64,000 nt of DNA from Balanoglossus misakiensis (taxonomy: Eukaryota > Hemichordata), in the NCBI GenBank assembly GCA_040954595.2, contig CM082592.2:9052001-9116000 (forward strand), read 5' to 3'. The notes under the pieces were generated by a model that was not told the DNA's origin, did not search any database, and worked only from the letters and a program-made list of their open reading frames with translations. Both the position numbers and the translations under genes were made by a program. How positions within the stretch are numbered: position 1 is the stretch's first letter; each line of letters opens with the position of its first letter. Below are positions 37,201 to 46,900 of this stretch, piece by piece.

Positions 37201-40200
37201 TGACTTTCCTATCTGTATTAATCTGGCTGTTTATTTACATATGTATTGTTTGTACACGTATAATCATATAAATATTCTAATTAATATGTGACGATAGAGT
37301 TACCAAATGTTCCTTGGTAAATGTGAGGTATGATTATGAATGAATAAGGTGTCTTGGATGTGAATGTACGTGTGCAGATGATTGTGGTCTCTGCATTACT
37401 TGTTTTTTTTTCTTTTTATCCTTTTTAGTCTTTTTTTTATCGTAGTAAATAATTCACTGCAAAGCACACCATAACCTTTCATAATGACATACAGTCAATT
37501 TAAAAAAGCCTATACAGACTACTGAGTTGTAGCTTTTATGGTCTGCTACAAATTCAAGCGTTCGGGTTCACTTTCTCCATTGAAATTATCTGGGCGACTG
37601 CAACCGTGAATCTATTTCCATCAGTGATGGATGAAATTATCTGCTTAATGGCACCTCATAATAAATGGAGTCTAATGGATTTATCACCCGGACTGGCTTG
37701 CACATGTTTCATGAACTTGAGATCTTCCGTAGTAATGAGATACGTGTCCCAGTTACCTTATAGCGTGGAACGTCCATTCAAGTAACCATGACGCTAATTT
37801 CATGCTCTCGCTGACAGTTGTAATGCTCATGAATTACAAGAAAAATTTTTTTCACCAAATTTGTGAGTTTACTCCTGGAACAGAAAAGTCAGTGAGAGCA
37901 AGAGGATGACAGCCTGGTGTCAAGTCTGTTCAGCAAACTTCATAGTCATCTCAAAACGTTTTGATCTTTTTTGACTTGATTTCAGGAACTCCACGGCCGA
38001 TCGTACACCCGTTCATCGTCCCACTGAATCGCTTCTCTATTCGGAGCCTCCACCCAGAAACACTGCCCAACGTCGCCTGTGCATTGCTGGAAATTATGTT
38101 CTATGCTGAAAGGTAATGAGATTTGCATTTGGGGTCCCTGTACAATTTTGTCCAGAATTAGAAAGTGGCATGAATCCAAGGCGCATTGTACATGCAGCTT
38201 AAAGAACGGCTTCTCTGATTGGCTCCTCACTTGTCCAGCTTTGTAACAGATTCTGTAATCCTTTTTTTCAGTCTGATATCTCCCCTCCAGGACGGCCACG
38301 ACAGATTTTTTTCATACTCGGTTGTCGACGGTGAAATCTCACTGGTTATGGATGCTGATGCTCTCTCAAAGTAAGAATAAATTCCCAAAGAATTCATCAA
38401 AATGCTTTATAAAATTTACTCAAGGGCATATATTGTCAACACTATTCTTGTTAACCTGTGCTCATTTCTTGACGTATCCATGACAGATTTCCCACCAATT
38501 CCCTGTTCGGAAGCACAGCTGGAGAGTGTTGGCGAATGATCAGGATAGGTGGTGCCCCACTGGGGTTTGGTAAGTCAAAAAAAATCTGTCTGTTCTCTAG
38601 TAACAGTTTTATACAGAGACTGACATCATGGAAACAGTACAAAGAAAAGTTCTGCAATGTGACTACAGTTACTCCTATGTAATGAATGTGTCACATTTAG
38701 ACTCATGATAACATTCCTGCAGTATTAGTTTATACTTCTGATTCCATGAGATGTTGTCAAATGCCTGAGCTTGTTCCCAGCAACAAATTAAGTTAATACT
38801 GACGTTGGGTGACATCAACTGACTGGTAAAAGTTATCACAAGACACTGTGTTGTCCAATCATACAAACTCCAAAGTTTCTTCAGCTGCTCAGCAGGCTTG
38901 GTTCAATCCAAGTGCAAGGCTGATCCAAAAGTGTGACTGTATTTTCTCCATTCAGAGGAAAGCGGAATTGTTGCACAATATACGAATGCCATCTCAGAAG
39001 CCAACTGCTCGGCATATCACATCAGTACCTTTACCAAAGGATACACACTGGTAAGCGAAGTCGCGTAGAAGAAACATCCCCTCTAACTTCATGCTTCTCC
39101 AACCCCTATCACGAATGGTATCTTCCAATGCCTTCCACTGGCTGAAGCACACTGGAAGCATACCACTCGCTCAAATAGGGAACATAACATGTAATACAGA
39201 AGATACATTTTTATTCTTCTTTTTTTGTTGTTGCCTGTTTCTTTGTTCAGATGAATGTGGCATTGCAGCTCAGATCTCCCAGCCGCTCGCTGATGCCGAC
39301 ATTTCAACTTATTACATCAGTACATTTCTCACAGATCATACTTTGGTAAGATTCTGCCTTTTTCAATGTGTTTTCGAGCTTGTAGCTGAATTGTATTATG
39401 CCTTCTGTCTGTGTGACTGTTGTGTTACCCATGATTCCTCAGAGTTTCTTGAGTAGCATGTCATGTGACTTAATGTGACCAATCAACTGTCAATAAGATG
39501 AATTATATGCAAAAACAGGAAATATATACAGCAGTTGGACCCAAAACATCCCTGACATAAAATGCGAGAATATGAGTTATCTACCAAAGTTGTGTAAACA
39601 TCTGTTAGAAAAATAATGATGTAGAAGCATGGCTACGATCATCTGTATAAAACTCACCATCACCATATGAAATTTCCTTCTTCACTATCCATTAAAGCTA
39701 CATCGATTATTTCATGCCATTCCCTGTCATAGACCAGCATCATAAAGAATTTGTTATTGTGGTTTTATGCATTGTTCTGTCACTGATGTTATGCCCCAGT
39801 ATTTTTTCTTGATGTGATTTTGTTTTCTGTTTCAAAGTTTCAGTATGACCCAAGATTACTTGTATAGTGTATGACCTTCCATTAGTTAAAAGTGGCAAAA
39901 ATCTGCCATCTTGAAATTGTGTCGACAACAGATAACTGTGGAGAAACAGTTTACAGTTTTTTCACCACTTGTCACTGACTGCACGGTCTCCTCCTTCTCT
40001 TCGCCCTCGTTAGGTTCCTGAGGAAGATGCTGACCTTGTCATCCAAATCCTGAAAAGCCGTCAACAGCTTCAGTCAATCAGCGAGGAGAATGATGACGGC
40101 CAGCAGCACGTCAACACGATCAACTCTGTGCATTTGACCGATGGCGGTGACGAAAAGCTCCCAATCCGACACCAAAATGACAAAGACACAGCATACTATT

Positions 40201-40202
40201 AA
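31281..40202 (+). CDS. CASTOR1: CASTOR, cytosolic arginine sensor for mTORC1
   Basis: CASTOR proteins are built of ACT domains; without arginine they bind GATOR2 and hold mTORC1 off, and arginine releases them. Exons 31281-31405, 32731-32801, 36056-36243, 36456-36588, 37986-38112, 38272-38370, 38487-38569, then 39251-39345 (or 38956-39050), then 40014-40202, give 369 aa. Family landmarks in order: MELHILDHKV, CRFFSYTET, SGLTKIAKSVILPLADYHVSV (92-116 region), STYQTDFIL, ETLPNVACALLEIMFYAE, FGSTAGECWRMIRIGGAPLGF and DECGIAAQI...ISTYYISTF. The pocket serine-valine pair (human S111-V112) is S115-V116 here. The tail after 308 is longer than in human (329 aa) and polar. Start: the first ATG (31281) adds four residues before MELHIL; the ATG at 31293 matches vertebrate length better. 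CASTOR1/2 are vertebrate duplicates, so the symbol marks the family. Confidence 0.95.
31466..31632. repeat. fold-back (MITE-like) element in CASTOR intron 1
   Basis: Outer arms: AGTATTTCCCC followed by A-rich ACAAGAT and GTGTT on the left (31478-31502), mirrored on the right (31594-31621), with weaker similarity out to 31466 and 31632. An inner pair is much better matched: about 20 bp at 31529-31548 (TAGCCTGCGTACATGTCTGT) against 31559-31578, with one mismatch and a ten-base loop. A direct ATGGATATTAG repeat lies beside each inner arm. The family is not recognised. Confidence 0.55.
35843..35965. promoter_or_regulatory. hairpin plus four CCAAT boxes in CASTOR intron 2
   Basis: An exact 11-bp inverted repeat (CACTGTGCTCA at 35843-35853, TGAGCACAGTG at 35869-35879) is followed by CCAAT boxes at 35887, 35920, 35929 and 35961, all on the plus strand, ending about 90 bp before exon 3 (36056). 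The sites are exact; regulatory use is inference. Confidence 0.35.
38956..39050 (+). other. CASTOR alternative exon 8a (pocket variant with Gly at 304)
   Basis: 95 nt flanked by a good acceptor (CTCCATTCAG) and donor (GTAAGC). Joined in phase to exon 7 and exon 9 it encodes E276-E-S-G-I-V-A-Q...A-Y-H-I-S-T-F-T-K-G-Y-T-L307, homologous to exon 8b (14 of 32 residues identical). E277, G279, I280, T300 and F301 are kept; the aspartate at 304 is replaced by glycine and H305 by tyrosine. Same length and phase as 8b. Confidence 0.85.
39251..39345 (+). other. CASTOR alternative exon 8b (canonical arginine-pocket exon)
   Basis: 95 nt between a TTTGTTCAG acceptor and a GTAAGA donor, 200 nt after exon 8a. 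It encodes D276-E-C-G-I-A-A-Q...T-Y-Y-I-S-T-F-L-T-D-H-T-L307, very close to vertebrate CASTOR1, with E277 and D304 both present. If both 8a and 8b were included the frame would shift and meet a stop early in exon 9. Confidence 0.9.
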
Positions 40203-40217
40203 GATTTACAGTACTAC

Positions 40218-40223
40218 AATAAA
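40218..40223 (+). terminator. proximal polyadenylation signal of CASTOR
   Basis: AATAAA only 15 nt after the CASTOR stop codon, followed by T-rich DNA. It would give a very short 3' UTR; a distal signal exists at 42871. Confidence 0.45.
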
Positions 40224-42870
40224 GTAACCGCTTTTTTTTCTGTCGAAATTTTGTGTTTTAGAAAATTTGTACAGAGATTTCTTTTCCTTTTTTTTCCGGC
40301 AAGCTGTATTTTCAGGAAAATGTATGACAATCTTTTCTTATACATTAATTAAGAAGCTTGGTAACTGAAAATGGTTGTTTGCTGCTTAGGTGACCCAAAG
40401 AAAACCTTTGAGTTTGTTGACCTTTAGCTTATGACATGACCTTTCACCTTGTCAAAGGTTACTACTGTTCATGTCAGTTTATCGGGTGCTCGACAACAAA
40501 ATGAAGTACAGTATTTTGATTATTGTAGTCTCTTATGTTTTGGTCATCAAGTTTGGTTGAAAAAAAAACACCTTTCCACAGAGAAAATTTCATAAACTCA
40601 CAGCCAGTAAGATGCTCTTTGTGCTAGTCAAAAACCTCACACTATCAACCTCTGTTTTGTGGCTAGGAGAAGTACTAAAAATTACTGCATGTCAAGTGTT
40701 CAAAAGAAACATACTCCATGGAGCAGCTTGTATGGTAATCAAGGTAATCAATGATATTTACTTGTATATGTATGTTTAATTACGTTGTATCTTTCAATTG
40801 AAGAAAATGACTTTTCCACGTCTGCAAAAACACAAAAAAATTGTTTTACGAAGGAAGCAAATAATTTTTTGAAAAATTCTGAAATAGATGGGTCAGACGT
40901 CCTGTCAACTCAGGAGATGTACATTATTATATGGCATAGATGATGAGATACATTAACCCCACCCCACCCCACCTCCTTGGTTTCTAGTGGTATTGCCCAG
41001 TTTGACCACACACATCCAGTGGACTATCCCACAAAGCTTGAAAATAGTAGGTGACAGGGTTAAGACGAAACAGCACAGAGACGGGTTGGCAGTGTCTGAC
41101 CCATCAACACTGCCGTACAAAATTCAGTGTGCCTTTTCAGTTTGTCAACATGTTGCCTTTTTTGTCTGAAATCGAACAAAATATTACGTTCATCATATGT
41201 TTATACTGCATTGATGTGACGAAAAGATACTCTCATGTTGTACAGCTGAGAACAAATTAGTTCTTGAGTCTGATAATAAATTTTCAGTCTGTTGAATTTT
41301 AAGTGTTTTCTTCCATGGGCATTAAGACCTACACTAAGTGGTGACAAGATTTTGCATAGAAGCATAGTCTTTTTTTAGGTGTACTTCAAGATTGGCACCC
41401 CAAAGCGATAAGTTCTTTAAGCATTCCATGTTGGGGTGCCCAAGCAAATTAAGTTTTCAATTATTCTGTGGTTTAGAGTATAACATTTCACCTCACAATC
41501 TTTTTTTCATTGACTGGGTTTTGGTATATGTACCATTAAGAATTCTACTTAAAAAACAGTTTATGCTATATTGAAGTGTGTATAAATCCAGACATGAATC
41601 TGGGAAATGCTATCAATGTTGACTGTAGAGTTTCAGTTCCTTAAAGGCTGTGTCCACTGTAGCATGAGGAGTCAACAGACCCCTGTAGCTATAATTCTGA
41701 TGCTGCTTGATTTCAGTTATTTGTTCTTCTCACGAAACATCCACCTAATAATGACATTTCCAAGACAACCAAAGACGAAGTGTATGTCTGTTTTGTCAGA
41801 GATAAAATGCTGGTAGTCTGATATATCCGTTGTAAAATTGCTGAAAATGCTGATAATACAGCGCGTGTGATTGGTTAGTCATATCATCGTAGCACGCGTA
41901 GTTTGTTAGCTTCATCAATCCTGGCAGAGTTTACAAATCTGTTTGTTGAACATATCAGTTGACAAGAATTTTATAGATACCCACCTTGCACAAATATTGT
42001 CATTCCACCTTAATTTTGTTACATGTTTTGTTCTCAAATTTCCTGAACTTTATTCTATTTTCTGAATTCAGATCAAGATTGCTACAGTTTATCACTCACT
42101 GAAAAGTATAGATCAAACTTTATGACAGAGAGACACTGGACAGTATATTTTTAGAGATGTGATAAAACAGAAATGTGGTTTAGAAGAATGTGATTATGTA
42201 TAAAGTTTGTATTGTATCTCCAGATGTGTAGTGTATGACTCAAGCCTATCGGCAAGTTGGCCAGTAGTTTAGACTTAGTAGCAGATGCATGCAACTTCTT
42301 GTAAATATGTTGGCTGTAGCACTTTTCTCCCCTCAAATACTGTTTTTTTTCATCATTACTTACCTATCGCAAATCAAATGTTCACAATAATTGTGTAAAT
42401 ATTAGAGAGACTAATCAATTCGTCTGGATTTGTTGCCAATGTTTTTCAAAATGGCTGCTTAATGATTCCAAGGGGAGTTTCTATGGAAACTAGTTGACCC
42501 TAATGGCCTTTTCCTTGAATTGAATCTTGTCCGGAGGAGATACCATCACAAAGAGTGGCTCCCATCACGTTTTGAAACAAATTAAACTGCCAGGATTATC
42601 TTCCAGAAAAGCTCAGTTGAATTCGTGAACACAAATCTAGCAATGGTAGCTGATGTGAACACTACAATGTCCTTTCCTGAAGTTTGATAATAGACAAACT
42701 ACCTTGTAATGCAGTGCTGCACATCAGAATAATTCACTCTTCAGTTGACGAGATGTGAACGCAGCAAGTATAAATCTATATTTGATGGTGAATAATAATA
42801 ATGCAGTGTTCTGTTTTTTCTCCTTCGATGAATACTCTGATGTACCTTTTCTGTAAATTGCCATTGAGTC
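40224..42870. other. probable long 3' UTR of CASTOR or intergenic DNA
   Basis: 2.6 kb with no supported coding frame, AT-rich, ending at an AATAAA. It is either the long-form 3' UTR of CASTOR or plain intergenic DNA; the sequence does not decide. Confidence 0.4.
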
Positions 42871-42876
42871 AATAAA
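42871..42876 (+). terminator. distal polyadenylation signal of CASTOR
   Basis: AATAAA followed closely by GT-rich DNA (GAGGATGTGTCTGTCGTGTG), the usual downstream element. It is 250 nt from the converging signal of the minus-strand gene. Confidence 0.45.
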
Positions 42877-42901
42877 TACTTGGAAATGCAGAGGATGTGT
42901 C

Positions 42902-43006
42902 TGTCGTGTGCAATCTGATTAAAATCAGATGTAGGGAACAGCGACTTGGTTTTTTTTATGCTGTCGCCGTTCCCTACATCTGATTTTAATCAGATTGTGT
43001 CGTGTG
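42902..43006. mobile_element. 87-bp near-perfect hairpin (MITE) with 9-bp target duplication
   Basis: Arms of 35 bp (42911-42945 and 42963-42997) match at 34 of 35 positions, with a 17-nt T-rich loop. The arms begin CAATCTGATTAAAATCAG and contain GTAGGGAAC. The element is flanked on both sides by the exact direct repeat TGTCGTGTG (42902-42910 and 42998-43006), as expected of a 9-bp target site duplication, which would suit Mutator-like elements. It sits in the gap between the converging 3' ends of CASTOR and the PRR14-like gene. It codes for nothing. Confidence 0.8.
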
Positions 43007-43126
43007 CTGAGAGAAAGCTCTAGCCTCGGGTTTTGTCAAATTTCCCATCCTCTCTCGATCAGGAGATCAGAGCTATGTCTGCATTTTGAAATGACGGACT
43101 TACAAACTATGTAAAAGGTAGAAAAG

Positions 43127-43132
43127 TTTATT
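43127..43132 (-). terminator. polyadenylation signal of the PRR14-like gene
   Basis: TTTATT on the plus strand (AATAAA on the minus) lies 780 nt beyond the stop codon at 43906 of the minus-strand gene, with no coding frame between. Confidence 0.45.
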
Positions 43133-43905
43133 AAACAAAAAATATTTACAAAAAATATAAAAAATGGAGTGTTGATGATGAGTGTGAAAAGTTATAATTT
43201 CACACAACAGAGAAATGGTTGCTAAATAGATGTACTACATAGACAGGGAAAGGCAAAAATGCTCCTGTGACTTATTATGTTCAGATCTCTGTATAATAAA
43301 GCTGTACATTGGAAGCTGTATTTAAAGATTCACAACAGAAAATTATAATGCACACAAAAATTTCAAATCTTGTGCGAGTGTAGCATCAAGCAGGCACACA
43401 TCTCTTAGAAACTTGTTTTAAACTGAAAACGTGACAGTTGATATGTGACGGAGGCTTTCAATAAAACATCAAACCATCAACACTTACTACAAATGTACAT
43501 GTTGAACTATGAGAATTCTTCAATCGGTAGTTTTGGAAAATTCACACATGTATAAAAGTTGTTTAGGAAGACGATATAATTAACGATATAATTACGGGTA
43601 TCAATCCAAACACCGTCATGATTAGCCAAGTAATGTTCTTGATGTATAAATACAACAACAAATGTGAGGGGTCCCAACAGGTAAAAGTTACACTGTAACA
43701 TGGAAGAAACAGGTACCATGTGAATACACTACACGCTACAATTTCTCTGAAAAATACTAAAATCTGAAAAATAATATCATGTTACTTTTATATACACTTT
43801 GCATATCAAATCGCTAACTAATATATTTTATATGTGTAATTTATTAGAATTTGACTATGCTTGCAATTAGACAGCAGTTTTTCTCACTGTAATTTTTATG
43901 CATAT

Positions 43906-46900
43906 TTAGTTTAGTTTACTGAACCAAAGGTCTTTTGCTATTTCTTCTTCTGTGATTAGCTGCTGCCGTTTTACCTTTTTTTTCTGGTTCCTACTGGCTG
44001 GCATCTGCGAATATATCAGGTGGTATGATCAAGTTTGACAGTCATGGCGAGTGGAGATGGTTGGATAGCGTCTCTGCCTATAACACAAAAGAGAAGTCAG
44101 TCATTAAGACATGTATGGGCAAACCCAGAGCCTTCCTGAGTTAGCGTATTCTGCACCTCACCGTGTGTACAATGCGCTCATTTACACTATAATCTAATCC
44201 ATGCAAGAAAAGCCTAAATTCTCACCTTCACTTCATTGCCATCTCCATTACAGCGTCTTTGGTATCTTTTCTGCCTGTCACGGACTGTCCCAGACTCCCA
44301 GTCACGTTTCACTTGATCGGACCTCTTCTGTTTCAGACCCTCTCCTTCTGTGTACGAGCCAGAGGGTGTCGAGTCACACTGCAAATTGGCCGGTCTCTCC
44401 GAATGGGAAGTTGCAGCATAGCAGTGATCGCCTGCGCTTGGGTCATCTGGGTCTCTGCAGCTCACGATGTCATCCTCTGCGTCCTGACTGCTCGTGCTGC
44501 AAGTGTCGACTGCGGAACTTGACTCGCTGTCCGCCAAGCCTTCGTCCTGTGTAAAAGAACTGGCTGCTATGGGAGATGAGGCTGTGCTGATTTTCCTGGC
44601 GCAAGTGTTTTGTTTTGTCTGGGAATTCCTCTGCGTAGAGTTCGCAACATCTTTGCTGATTTTCTCATCAGTACATTTACTCTCCTTCTTCGCTGGGAAC
44701 TGTTTGACCTTATCGGGCGACTTGCAGTAATTGTGGTCGGTATCAGCAAAGTTGTAGTAAATTCTGTCCGCACTTTTCTGAGTAACAGCACAGTTCCTTC
44801 CCACATCCAAACCTATTTGTGCGGGACTTGTAGACAGGCTGACTTTACGTTTGGGGGTATTATTCCAAGTGTTTGTAACGTCTTGGGGCCGGGACTTGGG
44901 CGTTGCCGTCCCTTTGCTTTTACCCGGCGTCATCCTGGACGCACTCGGAGAACCCAAGAGACGCTCAGGTCCCAATTTTTCCAGCTTTACGATGACGTTT
45001 GGATCAACTTCCGTGCCGTCCACAATCATCTTCGGACTCAACCCTAAAATGCCTACGGGCGACAGCACTGTTGCAGACGACGGCACATTTGGAACGCTGC
45101 TGTCTTTACGGCGTCGCTGGTTGGAGCTACACGGTTTCTTTTTTGCCTGCGGCACTCCGTGACTGAACCCAGACATGGAAGAGAGTCTCTTCCGTCGGAA
45201 AGTCGCAAGCGGATCCCCGACCTCGTGAGGCTGTGAGTCCCTCGCAATTCCTGTGTCCTTCTCCGGCCTTGCAGTGCCGGCGTCACCGTAAACGTTCTCT
45301 TGCTCGTCGTGTACATGCAACTCTTGCCTCGATTTCACCGGCGTTGCGACAGTGCTGAGTTGCTTGTCCAGTTCGGACAACTTGTCCTCCAAGGTGACGG
45401 CCACAGCTTTCTTGGTCTTCTGGTTCCTGGTCGGCTTGAACTTCTTCACCCCCAGCTGCTCGAGCTTCTTTGCTTTCGTCGCTTTGAGCTTGGTCACCAC
45501 GAAGGGATCTTTAAACGTCATCATCCTTGACATCTTCCTCAAACCTGTGAGGTTTGTCTTGCCGTTTGTGTCTGGTCTGGGACTTTCAAATATAGTCTCC
45601 AAATTCCTCTTTTTGGTTTTCTTCGGCCCCCTTGTAGTGTACAGTTTCTCCACTGCTATGTCCGACTTGGATTTCTTCTCTTGCTTTGCAGTTTTCCTGG
45701 ACTGATCGCCGGATTTTTGTGTGTTATCGTTTACTTCTCTGTCAGTGACTCTGCTTTTCCGCCTGTTTGATTTGCGGGTGTCTTGCTGTTGTTGAAGATC
45801 AGCCTCATCTGTGTTCTCAGAGATCGTTTCTGCCGACTGCGGTAAAGCTTCTGCAGGTGACTCGGTACAGGGAATGTCCTCTGGGGCACAGTCGTTGACG
45901 TCCGTTGATTCTGTCATTTCATGTCCCTCATCAGTCTGCACAGAAGAGTTGCCTACAGAAGAAGTCTCACTTTCATTGTCACTGGAACCGCAATCAGTTT
46001 CTGTCAAATTGTCTGCGTTTCCACCTGGAATTTCAACACCGCAGTTTGGATCTTTGTCTGCGCTTTCTGAATCATTCTGACTGAGAGACTTTTTCCCGCT
46101 CTGTGCATTCTCCTCACGGGACACCGTTCCGACATTTTGGTTCATTGTGGTACAGCAGTAGATGGCGCTTTGAGCTTCCAGAAAACTCCGCCGCCGTCTA
46201 CGTTGTTTTCCGCCTCCTTCCTGGGTGGTACACATAAAATGACTGGGGCTTAACAAGGAGTCACTGTACAAAGCCTCCAACGCTCTGAGGGAAACCCTAC
46301 GCTGACTGCGTTTCGGCTTGGATGTTTCTACCTCAGGATTCGCTTCACTGTCTGCTTTATCGTCATCAAACATGGTGGCACAAGAACCGACATCATAAGG
46401 AAATATCTCCACAATGTCGCCTTTTTCTGCACAATCGGTTTCCGGCAAGAAGCCATCACAAACTATCTCGTCATCGGGTGTGATGGTTATGGATAACCTC
46501 TTCTTCAGTCGGACATTCCTCCTTGGCTCAGGCCTGATGGATTTATCTTCGTTTGAGGAATCGGTGTGCGCCTTGCCACATATATCTTCACCTGTCGTTC
46601 CAATGGCAGCTGCATCTACGTCTGTTGATTCATGGCTGGCTGCATCCGTTTCTTTGCAACTCTCGGTTTCTGTATCCACATCTCTGACGACGCAGTGATC
46701 AAGGATAGTTTGCTTGCCTTCATCATGAGATCCGACATCGCTTTCCTCATTCAGACCTGAAACAGCGGCACTCGGAAACTTCCTGGATCTACCCCTTCTC
46801 AGCTGCACGAAAACTCCCGACTCTTGCTTTGTGGCTCGGACAGTGACTTTCTGACCCTGAGACTTTACAGCGTCTGCTCTTGAAGCACCCAGTGGTTGGG

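Noticed and set aside
38956-39050. CASTOR exon 8a as a dead duplicate exon.
   Set aside because: Both splice sites, length, phase and reading frame are intact and pocket residues such as E277, G279, I280, T300 and F301 are kept, which is unlikely for a relic.
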